Shown: positions 39,877 through 50,703 of the stretch, one piece after another
Layout of the letters: the number at the start of each line of letters is the position of its first letter
How positions within the stretch are numbered: the first letter of the stretch is position 1
NCBI RefSeq assembly: GCF_964031165.1
Contig: NZ_OZ035011.1
Span: forward strand, 1 to 64,000
Reading direction: 5' to 3'
Length of the DNA stretch: 64,000 nucleotides
Origin: Rickettsiella endosymbiont of Rhagonycha lignosa
Lineage (GTDB): Bacteria; Pseudomonadota; Gammaproteobacteria; Diplorickettsiales; Diplorickettsiaceae
Translations under genes and position numbers: made by a program
Notes under the pieces: generated by a model
Seen by the model: only the letters and a program-made list of their open reading frames with translations
Database searches by the model: none
Told to the model about the DNA's origin: nothing

Positions 39877-40752
39877 ATGCGTATTACTCTAAAACAACTC
39901 GAAGTTTTTGTTGCAATTGCTAAGACCGGAAACGTTAGTCACGCTGCAAAAAGAATGTATCTTTCGCAATCAGCGTGTAGCATGGCACTTGCCACATTAG
40001 AGGAGCAATTAGAAGGCTCTGTATTTGATCGACATGGAAAACAATTATTTTTGAATGAACGTGGTAGGGTGTTGTTACCCAAAGCGGGTAGTGTCATATC
40101 TCAAATATCAGAACTAAAAGATATGATGATGGAAAATAAAAAAGATAATTTATCCGGTCAGTTAATCATAGGTGCTAGTAAGACTATCGGTAATTATCTA
40201 TTACCAAAAGTTATCTCTGAACTTGCTTATACGCACAAAAATATTCAGATCAACCTTAAAATAGCTACTACTAAGGTAATATTATCTAGATTACTCACAT
40301 TTAATATTGATGTAGCTTTAATTGAGGCTAATTGTTTTTCTGATAAAGTTCATACCTATCCTTGGAAAAAAGATGAGTTAGTGATAATTGCTGCTCCAAA
40401 ATATCCTTTAAGTAAAAAAAAGAAATTGACATTATCAGATATCGCTAATGCACGCTGGTTACTACGAAAGCAGAGTTCGAGTATACGCGAAAAATTAGAA
40501 GAGAAAATTGGCGGAAAAATTCGTCCTTTTTTAGAATTGGATGATACAGATGCGCTTAAGCAAGCTACGCAAGCAGGTTTGGGGATAAGCTGCTTATCTA
40601 GATTTGTTGTAGAAGATTCTTTAAAAAATAATACCTTAGTAGAACTAAAAACTCCATTTTTAACGTTAAGTCGAGAGTTCTATATTTTAATTCACAAGGA
40701 AAAATATCAATCTACGGTAATATCCGAATTTTTAAAAAAAGCAAATACATGA
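39877..40752 (+). CDS. LysR-family transcriptional regulator
   Basis: 291 aa. N-terminal winged helix (LKQLEVFVAIAKTGNVSHAAKRMYLSQSACSMALATLEEQL) and a periplasmic-binding-protein-like effector domain (LIIGASKTIGNYLLPKVISEL). The pattern is near the YeiE/CysB-like group. The ligand and targets are unknown; the divergent sodC and downstream reductase are candidates by position only. Confidence 0.92.
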   Translation: MRITLKQLEVFVAIAKTGNVSHAAKRMYLSQSACSMALATLEEQLEGSVFDRHGKQLFLNERGRVLLPKAGSVISQISELKDMMMENKKDNLSGQLIIGASKTIGNYLLPKVISELAYTHKNIQINLKIATTKVILSRLLTFNIDVALIEANCFSDKVHTYPWKKDELVIIAAPKYPLSKKKKLTLSDIANARWLLRKQSSSIREKLEEKIGGKIRPFLELDDTDALKQATQAGLGISCLSRFVVEDSLKNNTLVELKTPFLTLSREFYILIHKEKYQSTVISEFLKKANT

Positions 40753-40873
40753 TGTCATTTGGTTAGTTTATTCGCTATTAATAAAAAATTTCATCAAAAT
40801 GCTTGTTCGCATCTTGATATGCAATGAGTATAATCTAAAATTACATTATGTTGATTAGATGTAAATATTTTCT

Positions 40874-41590
40874 ATGCAATCCATATTGATTTTAGGGGCT
40901 ACTTCTTCTATAGCAAGGGCTTGTAGCGAAATTTTGGCTTCGAGACGTTGCAAACTTTTTCTCGCAAGTCGGGATATCTCAGAGTTAGAACGTATAGCAA
41001 GCGATCTTAGGATCCGATTCAACGTTGATGTTGATTATGCTTTTTTTGATATTACCCAAATTGATGCGCATTCGGCTTTTTTTGAAATGCTTATTGATAA
41101 AATGGGTGCTATTGATGGTCTCATAATGGCGATAGGTTTAATTGATAAATTAGATTATCGAAAAGTGATTGCAGCAAATTTTACGGGTCCTATTTCTTTT
41201 CTTGAACATTATGTTAAGTATTTAGCTATTCAAAAAAAAGGCTTTATTATTGGATTAAGTTCTGTTGCAGGAGATAGAGGACGGAAACCCAATTATGTTT
41301 ATGGTGCTAGCAAAGCAGGATTGACTACTTATTTACAAGGGTTACGTAATTATTTGTATCCTTTTAAAATACAAATATTAACAATCAAGTTAGGTTTAAT
41401 TGATACGAAAATGGTTTTTGGAGGAAAGTACCCAATCTATTTAGCGGCCAACCCAACAAAAACAGCAAAAAAAATTATCCAGGCGTTAGATAAGGGGAAA
41501 GAGAACGTATACATTCCCGGAATTTGGCGGCTTATAATGTTAATTATCCGGATTATACCAGAAAAAATTTTTAAACGTCTAAGCCTTTAG
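40874..41590 (+). CDS. Short-chain dehydrogenase/reductase, DprE2-like
   Basis: 238 aa. NAD(P) motif ILGATSSIARA at the N-terminus, catalytic serine in GLSSVAGDRGRKPN and YGASKAGL (YxxxK). The GATSSIA form, SVAGDRGR and a hydrophobic C-terminal end are typical of DprE2, which reduces decaprenyl-phospho-2-keto-arabinose. A DprE1-like oxidase is encoded 22 kb away at 17168. It follows the LysR gene by 121 nt. Substrate is inferred. Confidence 0.8.
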   Translation: MQSILILGATSSIARACSEILASRRCKLFLASRDISELERIASDLRIRFNVDVDYAFFDITQIDAHSAFFEMLIDKMGAIDGLIMAIGLIDKLDYRKVIAANFTGPISFLEHYVKYLAIQKKGFIIGLSSVAGDRGRKPNYVYGASKAGLTTYLQGLRNYLYPFKIQILTIKLGLIDTKMVFGGKYPIYLAANPTKTAKKIIQALDKGKENVYIPGIWRLIMLIIRIIPEKIFKRLSL

Positions 41591-41600
41591 CGAGCTGAAT

Positions 41601-41909
41601 TTAATCTTTAACAATCACTTTTGCCTCCCAAAAAATAATATGTCCAGGGTTAATGATTTGATTTAAATGCTCAAGTGTTTTTTCTACTTTAGCTTTATCA
41701 GCATCGAAAAATTCGATGCAAATGGGGAGATTCAATGAAAGATCGAGCAAAGAGCTAGTCAAGTTTCCTGATTTTCCTATCCCTTCAATGGCACGATATA
41801 CACTTACTCCAGAAATTTTATCATTTTTTAAAAAATCAATTATTTTATTAAGTAGATGTGAAGCTTCAGTTATATAAATTCTAACGACGACTATATCTAG
41901 TGTTTTCAT
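41601..41909 (-). CDS. DUF190 family protein
   Basis: 102 aa, starting MKTLDIVVVRIYITEASHLL at ATG 41909 (ribosome site GGGAAG); the longer frame overlapping crcB is less likely. ISGVSVYRAIEGIG and LPICIEFFDADKAKVEKTL are family blocks; the fold is PII-like. It overlaps crcB by ATGA, a pairing seen in many bacteria, and so may regulate or assist fluoride export. Function otherwise unknown. Confidence 0.88.
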   Translation of the reverse strand: MKTLDIVVVRIYITEASHLLNKIIDFLKNDKISGVSVYRAIEGIGKSGNLTSSLLDLSLNLPICIEFFDADKAKVEKTLEHLNQIINPGHIIFWEAKVIVKD

Positions 41910-42283
41910 AGATTTCTTCCCAAAATTACACCCGTCCACGCTGCCATGAGACATAAAATAGTACTAAGCAAAATATTTACAATTGCAGGAAACCAATTAG
42001 CATTTTCCATTAAATTGATGGTTTCGATTGAGAAAGAAGAAAAAGTGGTATACCCACCTAGAAAACCAATTAACAATAATGCTCTAAGTTGAGGAGCAAT
42101 ACTTTGAAATCTTTCTAAAATAATAACAAATAAAAAACCCATTAAAAAAGATCCACTTACATTAACCACTAAAGTGCCATAGGGAAAATTTTTGTTAAAT
42201 AAATTATAAATGCCCGTGGAAACTCCGTAGCGTAAAACTCCACCAAGTCCTGCACCTATAAAAATTAAAGAAATTGTGTTCAA
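41906..42283 (-). CDS. crcB: Fluoride channel CrcB (Fluc)
   Basis: Dual-topology fluoride-specific channel. 125 aa with four membrane helices; GAGLGGVLRYG, FPYGTLVVNVSGSFLMGF and the pore-forming GFLGGYTTFSSFS. It starts at a TTG with a weak site. Only 41 nt separate it from acnB, and I see no fluoride riboswitch there. Confidence 0.93.
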   Translation of the reverse strand: MNTISLIFIGAGLGGVLRYGVSTGIYNLFNKNFPYGTLVVNVSGSFLMGFLFVIILERFQSIAPQLRALLLIGFLGGYTTFSSFSIETINLMENANWFPAIVNILLSTILCLMAAWTGVILGRNL

Positions 42284-42324
42284 TTTAAATCCATTAAAGT
42301 TTTAAGATTATTTGTTGTTAAAGC

Positions 42325-44913
42325 TTAAATACCGATTAATTGATCAATTTGTTCAGACACGTTTTGATAATCGAGCATTTGATCAAAATTCAAATATCGA
42401 TATAAGTTTTCACTCATAGCGTCAATAAATTTCATTTTTTCTCTATATTCATCTAAATTAGGTATATAACCTAAAATGGCGGTTATAGCAGATAATTCAG
42501 CTGAAGCTAAATAGACATTAGCGTCTTTTCCCATACGATTAGGAAAATTTCGAGTTGAGGTGGAAACTACGCTTGCACCATCACGTACTCTTGCTTGATT
42601 TCCCATACACAAAGAACAGCCGGGCATTTCGGTCCGTGCGCCTACAATGCCATAGATTGCGTAATAACCTTCTTGCATTAACTGATGTGCATCCATCTTG
42701 GTTGGAGGTGCTATCCATAATACAGTAGGTAATCGGTTGTTAAAGTTCTTTAATAAACTACCCGCTGCACGATAATGACCAATATTCGTCATGCATGAAC
42801 CTATGAATACTTCGTCAATCTTAGTTTGTGCTACAGCAGATAAAGGTTTGATATCATCTGGATCATTGGGACAGGCTAATAAAGGTTCTTTGATCTGATT
42901 AAGATCAATTTCAATGATTTCTGCATAGTCTGCATCTGCATCAGGCTCTAGTAAAACAGGGTCTGCTAACCAAGTTTCCATTGATTTAATTCGGCGCTGT
43001 AAACTCCCAATATCTTGGTAACCATTTCTTCTCATCCAATTTAGTAGGGAAATATTAGAATTTAAATATTCTATAATAGGTTGTTTATCTAAGCGAATAG
43101 TGCAACCATTTGCTGAACGTTCAGCAGATGCATCAGCAAATTCAAAAGCTTGCTCAATTTTAAGATTCGGTAAACCTTCAATTTCTAATACGCGACCTGA
43201 AAAGACATTTTTTTTATTTTTGCTATCGAGCGTGAGTAAACCCCGTTGCAAGGCGACATAGGGTATCGCGTTGACTAGATCACGTAATGTGATGGTGGGT
43301 TGTATTTTGCCAGTAAACCTAACTAATACTGATTCTGGCATGGTTAATGGCATCACACCCATAGCTGCTGCAAAAGCAACAACACCCGAACCGCCAGGGA
43401 AACTAATACCTATAGGAAATCGCGTGTGGGAATCGCCACCGGTACCCACTGTATCAGGTAACAGCATTCGGTTAAGCCAAGAATGGATAATTCCATCGCC
43501 GGGTCTTAATACAACCCCACCACGCGAAGAGAAAAAATCTGGCAAGCTGTGTTGTGTTTCTATATCAACGGGTTTTGGATAGGCTGCAGTGTGGCAAAAA
43601 CTTTGCATGACAAGATCTGCTGAAAACCCAAGACATGCAAGCTCTTTTAGCTCATCTCTGGTCATAGGCCCCGTTGTGTCTTGTGAGCCAACGGTTGTCA
43701 TTTTTGGTTCACAGTATGTCCCAGGGCTAATACCGGGGACTCCACAGGCTTTGCCTACCATTTTTTGAGCTAAGGTAAATCCTTTTCCATTTTCGGGGAT
43801 AATTTCTGGGCGGTTAAATTCTTTGGAGAATGGATAAGACAATGCGGCTCTTACATTATCGGTCAATGATCTACCAATAATTAGGGGAATTCTACCACCA
43901 GCACGTGCGGCATCCATGAGTGTGAAGTTCGGTGTAAAATGAGCAATTTCTTGTCCTTGTTCATTCTCAATTCGTCCCTCATAGGGATAAATTTGAATAA
44001 TATCACCCATATGAAGTTGACTTACATCAACTTCGATAGGAAAAGCACCAGAGTCTTCAGCAGTTGTTCGAAATATTGGAGCAATTTTGCCACCTAAAAT
44101 AACTCCACCACGGTTCTTATTAGGAACAAAGGGTATCTCTTTGCCGATATGCCATAACAACGAATTAATAGCTGATTTTCGCGATGAACCAGTACCCACA
44201 ACATCGCCAGCAAACGCGATAGGATGACCTTTAGCTTTAAGCTGCTTAATAACTTGTAATGCATCTGACATACGATTATGCAACATAACTAAGCTATGCA
44301 AAGGGATGTCAGGACGACTCCAGGCTTCAGTCGCAGGAGAAAGGTCATCGGTATTAATTTCTCCAGATACTTTAAAAACTGACAAGGTGAGCTTATCAGG
44401 AAGTTTAGTCTTAGACAGAAACCACTCTGCATTTGCCCAAGCTTCTACAACTTGATGAGCATAAAGATTCCCTTTTTTGGCTTTGGCTATGACATCATGG
44501 TAAGCATCAAACATTAATAGAGTGTGTGAAAGTTGTGTTGCTGCTACTGCAGCTATGTCCTGTTGCCCGTCAAGTAATTCGATAAGAATAGGAACATTAT
44601 AACCACCCAACATACTACCAAGAAGCTCAACGGCGAATTTAGGCGATATAAATGGGGAATTTACTTCGTTTTTTGCTAAAGCTGCAAGAAAACCAGCTTT
44701 AACATAAGCTGCTGGATCGACTCCGGGCGCTACATGTTCAGCTAATAATTTGACTAAAAAAGAGGCTTCATGAGAAAAGGCGGGATTTTTAATTAATTCT
44801 ATACATGCAGTAACCTGTGTTGCATCAAGAGGAAGAGGGGGAATATCATGAACTGCCCGTTGCTGAATGTGTTGTCGATAATTAACTAAAAAATTGGATG
44901 GTGATGCAGACAC
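42325..44913 (-). CDS. acnB: Aconitate hydratase B
   Basis: TCA-cycle enzyme interconverting citrate and isocitrate with a [4Fe-4S] cluster. 862 aa (E. coli 865). N-terminal HEAT-like domain (AYVKAGFLAALAKNEV), swivel domain (VVGTGSSRKSAINS), and cluster cysteines in IGSCMTNIGHYRAA and EMPGCSLCMGNQ. It starts at a GTG with ribosome site GGGG. crcB and DUF190 follow on the same strand. Confidence 0.97.
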   Translation of the reverse strand: MSASPSNFLVNYRQHIQQRAVHDIPPLPLDATQVTACIELIKNPAFSHEASFLVKLLAEHVAPGVDPAAYVKAGFLAALAKNEVNSPFISPKFAVELLGSMLGGYNVPILIELLDGQQDIAAVAATQLSHTLLMFDAYHDVIAKAKKGNLYAHQVVEAWANAEWFLSKTKLPDKLTLSVFKVSGEINTDDLSPATEAWSRPDIPLHSLVMLHNRMSDALQVIKQLKAKGHPIAFAGDVVGTGSSRKSAINSLLWHIGKEIPFVPNKNRGGVILGGKIAPIFRTTAEDSGAFPIEVDVSQLHMGDIIQIYPYEGRIENEQGQEIAHFTPNFTLMDAARAGGRIPLIIGRSLTDNVRAALSYPFSKEFNRPEIIPENGKGFTLAQKMVGKACGVPGISPGTYCEPKMTTVGSQDTTGPMTRDELKELACLGFSADLVMQSFCHTAAYPKPVDIETQHSLPDFFSSRGGVVLRPGDGIIHSWLNRMLLPDTVGTGGDSHTRFPIGISFPGGSGVVAFAAAMGVMPLTMPESVLVRFTGKIQPTITLRDLVNAIPYVALQRGLLTLDSKNKKNVFSGRVLEIEGLPNLKIEQAFEFADASAERSANGCTIRLDKQPIIEYLNSNISLLNWMRRNGYQDIGSLQRRIKSMETWLADPVLLEPDADADYAEIIEIDLNQIKEPLLACPNDPDDIKPLSAVAQTKIDEVFIGSCMTNIGHYRAAGSLLKNFNNRLPTVLWIAPPTKMDAHQLMQEGYYAIYGIVGARTEMPGCSLCMGNQARVRDGASVVSTSTRNFPNRMGKDANVYLASAELSAITAILGYIPNLDEYREKMKFIDAMSENLYRYLNFDQMLDYQNVSEQIDQLIGI

Positions 44914-45004
44914 AACGACCCCGCTTATTGTTTAATAATAAGATTATTATACGCTTTTAAATTATCAGAAGTAAGTAAATTGTCTCTAAATTCTCTCAGA
45001 AAAT

Positions 45005-45694
45005 ATGAAAAATTGCATTTTTAGCAGAATTTTGCACTGTATAGAAAAGATAAGAAATACAGAATGTCGCGCTGGAAGAAAACCTGGTTCAGTCGAATTA
45101 ATTGCTATTAGCAAAGCTCAAAATGTAGAGGCTATAAGGTCAGCAATTGATGCTGGACAGTTTATCTTTGGTGAAAACTATGTTCAGGAAGCGGATGAAA
45201 AAATTCAAAATCTTCAGAATTTAGGGCTAGAATGGCATTTTGTAGGAAGAATCCAAACGAATAAAACAAAATTTATTGCCAATAATTTTTCTTGGGTACA
45301 CAGTCTTGGGGATTTCAAATTAGCTGTAAAATTGAATGAATATCGAAAAGAAGCAAATTTAACGCCCATTAATGTTTGTATCCAAGTTAATCTGAAGAAA
45401 GAGACAAGCAAAGCTGGGATATATTTAGAACATATTGTCCCCTTCGCAACTTCAATTGATAAGCTTTCCCATCTAAATTTAAGGGGGTTAATGGCAATCC
45501 CCAAACCCGAAAAAGATTTCGCTTGCCAACGTAAGAACTTTAAAGCGTTACGTTTAAGCTTAGAGAAACTAAATAAATTAGGCTTAAGATTAGATACTTT
45601 ATCGATGGGCACATCTCAGGATTTTGAGGCCGCTATTGCTGAAGGTGCGACATTGGTTCGATTAGGTACCGCAATTTTTGGAAAAAGACAATAA
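45005..45694 (+). CDS. YggS-family PLP homeostasis protein
   Basis: 229 aa single-domain PLP-binding protein. The PLP lysine is in LIAISKAQNVE, with FGENYVQEADEKI, EWHFVGRIQTNK and the C-terminal LSMGTSQDFEAAIAEGATLVRLGTAIFG. It maintains vitamin B6 and amino-acid balance. Divergent from acnB; convergent with the glycyl-tRNA synthetase gene. Confidence 0.95.
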   Translation: MKNCIFSRILHCIEKIRNTECRAGRKPGSVELIAISKAQNVEAIRSAIDAGQFIFGENYVQEADEKIQNLQNLGLEWHFVGRIQTNKTKFIANNFSWVHSLGDFKLAVKLNEYRKEANLTPINVCIQVNLKKETSKAGIYLEHIVPFATSIDKLSHLNLRGLMAIPKPEKDFACQRKNFKALRLSLEKLNKLGLRLDTLSMGTSQDFEAAIAEGATLVRLGTAIFGKRQ

Positions 45695-45702
45695 TAAAAT
45701 TT

Positions 45703-47079
45703 TTATGAAAAGTAATTTTTTATATATTCATCTAAACGAGATAGGTTGATACGTTTTTGTTGCATAGTATCGCGATCACGTAGGGTGACGGTATCATGAT
45801 TTTCAGTATTTTCACTTTTAGCTATGGTATCAAAATCAACAGTAATACAAAGTGGTGTGCCAATTTCATCATGACGCCGATAACTTTTTCCAATATTTCC
45901 GGTATCCTCAAAGGCAATTCTGCCTATTCCTAAAGCTAATATTGCATTCTTCAAATTTTTTGCTTTTTCTACCAGCAAACTATCGTTGCGCTTTAAAGGG
46001 ATGATAGCTACTTTGACGGGTGCTAAATGTGGTTTTATTTTCAACACTAAACGTTTTTTATCATCTTTTAGAGTTTCTTCTTCGTACGCTTCAGTGAGTA
46101 TGGCAAGTACACCTCTATCCAAACCTGCTGAAGGTTCTATCACATAGGGAATAAAATGCGAACCAGGAGGGTCTTGAACGGTTAATTTAGCAATGCTTTC
46201 CTTATTAACAGATACTTTAGCAGTGATATTTAATTTATTTTGATCTTGCGTATGTGAACCTAAATCATAATCAGTACGATTAGCAATTCCTTCTAGTTCT
46301 TCAAAGCCATGAGGGAATTTATAGAGTATATCGACGGTTGCTTTTGCATAGTGAGCCAGTTCGGATGAGCTTTGCGTTAATAATTTTAATCTTTCGGTAT
46401 TTAACCCTTGATTCTTCCACCATGCTAAACGAGATTCAACCCAATATTCATGCCATTTTTCATCTTCACCCGGTTTAACAAAAAATTCAATTTCGAGTTG
46501 TTCAAATTCTCTGACTCTAAAAATAAAATTACGTGGCGTTATTTCGTTTCTAAAAGCTTTCCCAATTTGTGCTATGCCAAAAGGAAGTTTAGGAGACATA
46601 GAGTCCATAACATTTTTAAAATTAGTAAATATTCCTTGTGCGGTTTCGGGACGTAGATAGGCAAAAGCATCAGGGTCTTCTACTGGTCCCATGGTGGTTT
46701 TAAACATCATATTGAAGGCTCTTGGCTCAGTAAGATTGGTAGAGCCACATGCTTCACATTTACCATCTATAAGATGATCCAAACGCCAACGTTTTTTACA
46801 TTGTTTACAATCGACAAGTAAATCAGCAAAGGTGCTTTCGTGACCGGAATAATAAAAAATTTTTCGATGTGTCAAAATGGCAGAATCTAATCCATAGATA
46901 TCATCACGCTCGTAAACATTAGATTTCCACCAGGCGGCTTTTAAATTATTTTTTAATTCTACACCTAATGGGCCATAATCATAGACGCCTTGTAGGCCTC
47001 CATAAATTTCAGCACTAGGGAAGATGAATCCTCGGCGTTTACATAAAGATACAATTTCTTCTAGATTTTCTGCTGCCAT
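45703..47079 (-). CDS. glyQS: Glycyl-tRNA synthetase, alpha2 (eukaryote/archaea-like) type
   Basis: Charges tRNA-Gly. 458 aa single-chain class II enzyme: motif 1 region with [20 protein letters not shown], a CxxC pair ([15 protein letters not shown]), [14 protein letters not shown], and FRPETAQG-type [11 protein letters not shown]. The start ATG 47079 has GGA upstream; an in-frame TTG precedes it. Most gammaproteobacteria use an alpha2beta2 enzyme, so this type is noteworthy. Confidence 0.95.
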   Translation of the reverse strand: MAAENLEEIVSLCKRRGFIFPSAEIYGGLQGVYDYGPLGVELKNNLKAAWWKSNVYERDDIYGLDSAILTHRKIFYYSGHESTFADLLVDCKQCKKRWRLDHLIDGKCEACGSTNLTEPRAFNMMFKTTMGPVEDPDAFAYLRPETAQGIFTNFKNVMDSMSPKLPFGIAQIGKAFRNEITPRNFIFRVREFEQLEIEFFVKPGEDEKWHEYWVESRLAWWKNQGLNTERLKLLTQSSSELAHYAKATVDILYKFPHGFEELEGIANRTDYDLGSHTQDQNKLNITAKVSVNKESIAKLTVQDPPGSHFIPYVIEPSAGLDRGVLAILTEAYEEETLKDDKKRLVLKIKPHLAPVKVAIIPLKRNDSLLVEKAKNLKNAILALGIGRIAFEDTGNIGKSYRRHDEIGTPLCITVDFDTIAKSENTENHDTVTLRDRDTMQQKRINLSRLDEYIKNYFS

Positions 47080-47107
47080 GCTAATTTCCAAAGCTTGAGT
47101 TTAGAAT

Positions 47108-47167
47108 AAGTTTTCATAAATACTATGAGTATACAACAGGTTTTCATAAATTTTTAGAGTAAGCAAC
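47108..47167. repeat. Two-copy 30-bp imperfect tandem repeat
   Basis: Units 47108-47137 and 47138-47167 share GTTTTCATAAAT and end in CAAC. They lie directly upstream of glyQS, in its likely promoter region. Confidence 0.6.
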
Positions 47168-47197
47168 ATGAACTTAAACAGGATCAAAAAAGCTTAT

Positions 47198-49012
47198 TTA
47201 AACATCCCGTCCGGAACGTTTACGTTCATGTTCTTTCAAAAACTTTTTACGTAAGCGTAAATAATGCGGTGTGACTTCTAATAATTCATCATCTGCGATA
47301 AATTCTAACGCTTGTTCTAAGGAAAATGTTATGGGGGGAGTCAAAATGATGTTTTCATCTGAACCTGAAGCTCGAACATTCGTGAGCTGCTTCCCTTTTA
47401 CGACATTAACAACTAAGTCGTTATCGCGCGAATGAATACCTACGATCATCCCTTCATAGACATCAGTTTGCGGGCCTATTAATAGTTTTCCACGCTCTTG
47501 TAAATTAAATAGGGAAAATCCAGTTGCTTTACCGACTTGATTGGAGATCATGACACCATTTGCTCGATTAGCTATTGTCCCTTTTTTCACAGGACCGTAA
47601 TGATCGAATACATGGTGCATCAATCCCAAGCCAGAAGTCGCAGTTAAAAATTCTGTACGAAAACCAATTAAAGCGCGCGTGGGGATTTTATAATCTAGCC
47701 GGACGCGTCCTTTACCATCAGATACCATATCTATTAGATCGCCACGTCGACTACCTAATTTTTCCATGATGTTACCTTGATGTTGTTCTTCCAGATCTAC
47801 GGTTAAGTTTTCGTAGGGTTCTTTCAGCTCACCATCAATTTCCTTTAGAATAACTTCAGGACGAGATACACCCAATTCATACCCTTCACGACGCATAGTT
47901 TCGATTAATATCGATAAATGCAATTCTCCTCTTCCAGAGACGCGGAATCGATTGGGATCTTCTGTATCTGCAACTTTAAGCGCAACATTATGTAGTAGTT
48001 CCCTGTCGAGACGCTCTCTAATTTGGCGACTGGTAACAAATTTTCCATCTTTACCTGCAAAAGGCGAGTTATTAACCTGGAAGGTCATGCTCATCGTAGG
48101 CTCATCAACTATCAAAGCGGGTAAAGCTTCCACTAAGTTAGGATCACACAACGTGTCAGAGATATTTAGCTTATCAATACCTGTTACGGCTATGATATCA
48201 CCCGCTTCTGCTTGATCAATTTCTATACGTTCTAAGCCGCGATAACCTAAAATTTGTAATATACGAGCAGGCCGAGTTTTTCCTTCTCTGTCAATTAATA
48301 CAACTGGCATATTAGATTTAGCGCATCCTCTCTGAACCCGACCAATACCAATAGTGCCTACATAACTGGAATAATCCAAGGTGGTAATTTGCATTTGAAA
48401 GGGGCCTTGAGGGTCGACTGCGGGGGGGGCAACTTTATTAATGATAGTTTCAAATAAAGGAGTCAGATCAGAGCTTGGTTTTTTAATGTCTAATGTTGCA
48501 TAACCTTGTAAAGCAGAAGCATAGATAATAGGGAAATCTAATTGTTCTTCGGTTGCGCCTAAACGATCGAATAAATCAAAAACTTGATTAATAACCCAAT
48601 CAGGACGGGCGCTGGGCCTATCAATTTTATTAACGACGACAATAGGCTTTAGACCTTTAGCAAAGGCTTTTTGCGTAACAAAACGTGTTTGTGGCATAGG
48701 GCCATCTACAGCGTCTACTAACAGTAAGACAGAATCTACCATAGCCAAGATACGCTCCACTTCTCCGCCAAAGTCAGCATGTCCAGGGGTGTCGACAATA
48801 TTAATACGATAACCATGCCACTCGATGGAAGTATTTTTCGCGAGGATAGTGATGCCACGCTCACGTTCCAGGTCATTACTATCCATAATACGCTCCACTG
48901 GAGCAGCCCTGCTCGAGAGAGTGCCGGATTGTTGTAATAATTTATCAACAAGTGTGGTTTTCCCATGGTCAACATGGGCAATTATGGCGATATTACGTAT
49001 ATTTTGGATCAT
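47198..49012 (-). CDS. typA: Ribosome-binding GTPase TypA/BipA
   Basis: Translational GTPase needed for ribosome assembly and stress growth. 604 aa. G1 [15 protein letters not shown], switch region [13 protein letters not shown]3 [15 protein letters not shown]4 NKIDR; then the EF-G-like domains and the BipA-specific C-terminal domain. Ends [12 protein letters not shown]. Reads alone; weak ribosome site. Confidence 0.97.
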   Translation of the reverse strand: MIQNIRNIAIIAHVDHGKTTLVDKLLQQSGTLSSRAAPVERIMDSNDLERERGITILAKNTSIEWHGYRINIVDTPGHADFGGEVERILAMVDSVLLLVDAVDGPMPQTRFVTQKAFAKGLKPIVVVNKIDRPSARPDWVINQVFDLFDRLGATEEQLDFPIIYASALQGYATLDIKKPSSDLTPLFETIINKVAPPAVDPQGPFQMQITTLDYSSYVGTIGIGRVQRGCAKSNMPVVLIDREGKTRPARILQILGYRGLERIEIDQAEAGDIIAVTGIDKLNISDTLCDPNLVEALPALIVDEPTMSMTFQVNNSPFAGKDGKFVTSRQIRERLDRELLHNVALKVADTEDPNRFRVSGRGELHLSILIETMRREGYELGVSRPEVILKEIDGELKEPYENLTVDLEEQHQGNIMEKLGSRRGDLIDMVSDGKGRVRLDYKIPTRALIGFRTEFLTATSGLGLMHHVFDHYGPVKKGTIANRANGVMISNQVGKATGFSLFNLQERGKLLIGPQTDVYEGMIVGIHSRDNDLVVNVVKGKQLTNVRASGSDENIILTPPITFSLEQALEFIADDELLEVTPHYLRLRKKFLKEHERKRSGRDV

Positions 49013-49134
49013 GATAGTTTAAGAAATTAGGTATTAGGAATGTTCAAAAAGAGTGCATGATAACGCAAAGTAAGGCATTTCGGCTAGCGTGTTCTACACT
49101 CATAGAAAGGCAATTAATATTGAGAGGTTTTATC

Positions 49135-49704
49135 ATGGGTGTGCTTTTATTGCAACCAACTACTACAGCTCAATGGCAGTCTTTGGTTAAGGATGCAAAA
49201 TCTAGCAGCAATCTCAGATTGAACAATGAATTGGAAAGTTACTTGGTTTTTTTATTAGGGTACTATAATCATCGACCTGATATCGCCAATTCAGTTTTAG
49301 CGAAAGAATTTCTAGCTAGCATGACTGAAAGATGCTCTAGGCAACGAGAGTGTTTACGCGAGGTAGGAGATAAATGTTTATTGTTTGCCGGATTTTTTCC
49401 TGAACAGGCTGAAAAGAGACATGTAAAAATAAAGTATTTTATTGAGCTAGGTCAATCAGCCTATATTCAGGTAGCAAGCTTGTCAAAAGCAGGTTCCGCT
49501 TCTTTATATAGTGCCTTAAGTTATGATTTTATTAGCTTGATGGAAATCTTACATGCAATTCGGGGTTTAAGTGATCCAGCTAATGTGTTAACCCCCTTAC
49601 AAGCCTTGGAGTTATGGACCGATGTTAAAAGTCCGCACGCTTTAAGAGTGTTGTGTAGGTATACATCCACTTCTACTTTTACAGGATCACAACTTAAGCA
49701 TTAG
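49135..49704 (+). CDS. Protein of unknown function
   Basis: 189 aa from ATG 49135, with ribosome site GAGAGG; the frame stays open further upstream but without support. Predicted soluble and mostly helical (e.g. LESYLVFLLGYYNHRPDIANSV, YFIELGQSAYIQVASL). Cysteines occur in MTERCSRQRECLREVG and GDKCLLF. The pattern of an acidic-helical protein starting MGVLLLQPTTTAQW reminds me of conserved hypothetical proteins of Legionella/Coxiella relatives, but I cannot name a family. Confidence 0.75.
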   Translation: MGVLLLQPTTTAQWQSLVKDAKSSSNLRLNNELESYLVFLLGYYNHRPDIANSVLAKEFLASMTERCSRQRECLREVGDKCLLFAGFFPEQAEKRHVKIKYFIELGQSAYIQVASLSKAGSASLYSALSYDFISLMEILHAIRGLSDPANVLTPLQALELWTDVKSPHALRVLCRYTSTSTFTGSQLKH

Positions 49705-49769
49705 TTTCTATAATTCACACATTATTTTCTACTACTTTGATTCAGTTAAAATATTGGATTGAAGAAATT

Positions 49770-49794
49770 AAAAGCTTAGCTACATTTAGCTTTT
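49770..49794 (+). terminator. Weak candidate terminator
   Basis: AAAAGCT pairs with AGCTTTT across 11 nt, then TATTTA, 66 nt past the unknown gene. Low GC makes it weak. Confidence 0.25.
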
Positions 49795-49917
49795 TATTTA
49801 ATCATTTGATTAATTTAAATCATACACATTTGAAAATTATTGAATTTATGAGTTATTAAAATGAGTCATTTTCTTGCTCAAAATCAGCTAGGTAGTTAAG
49901 ATAGAACAACTAGAATA

Positions 49918-50703
49918 ATGATAATCCTTATGCCAGATTCTCCATCGAGCATTAAAATGAATGAAACCTTGACTACAGATTTTGGTTATCAAAGTATTCC
50001 CGTGAGTGAAAAAAATAACCGAGTGGCTGAAGTTTTTCAGTCAGTAGCAGGCAAATATGATCTTATGAATGATCTGATGTCTTTTGGGTTGCATCGTCTA
50101 TGGAAAAAATTTACGGTGGAATTATCTCAACTTCGTAAAGGAGATAGTGTACTTGATGTGGCAGGAGGTACTGGTGATTTGGTAAAAGCATTTGCTAAAC
50201 AAATAGGACCGCAGGGTAATGCAATTTTGTTAGATATTAATGCTGCTATGCTAAATATAGGACGAGATCGGCTACTGGATTCAGGATTTTCGGAAATAAG
50301 CTCCATCCAAGCCAATGCAGAGTATTTACCTTTTGCGGAGGCCAGTTTTGATTGTCTGAGTATAGCTTTTGGATTACGGAATGTAACGAATAAGCAAACT
50401 GCACTAAAATCTATGTATCAGGTTTTGAAACCAGGTGGTCGTTTACTTGTTTTAGAGTTTTCTAAACCTATATTAGGGTTTTTACAGAACTTATATAATC
50501 GTTATTCCTTCGATTTCTTACCTAAATTAGGGGAATGGATTGCTAATGATGAAGCAAGTTATCGTTATTTAGTTGAATCCATACGCCGACATCCCGATCA
50601 AAAAACACTTCAGACACTCATCTTAGACACTGGATTTGATGAATGTGAATACTATAATCTTAGCGGTGGAATAGTCGCGTTACATAGAGCGTGGAAATTT
50701 TGA
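49918..50703 (+). CDS. ubiE: Ubiquinone/menaquinone C-methyltransferase UbiE
   Basis: SAM-dependent C-methylation in ubiquinone (and menaquinone) synthesis. 261 aa. [24 protein letters not shown] motif [37 protein letters not shown] and C-terminal [11 protein letters not shown] are diagnostic. Start unsure among ATGs at 49918, 49930 and 49957. First gene of the ubi unit; ubiJ begins within its last codons. Confidence 0.97.
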   Translation: MIILMPDSPSSIKMNETLTTDFGYQSIPVSEKNNRVAEVFQSVAGKYDLMNDLMSFGLHRLWKKFTVELSQLRKGDSVLDVAGGTGDLVKAFAKQIGPQGNAILLDINAAMLNIGRDRLLDSGFSEISSIQANAEYLPFAEASFDCLSIAFGLRNVTNKQTALKSMYQVLKPGGRLLVLEFSKPILGFLQNLYNRYSFDFLPKLGEWIANDEASYRYLVESIRRHPDQKTLQTLILDTGFDECEYYNLSGGIVALHRAWKF

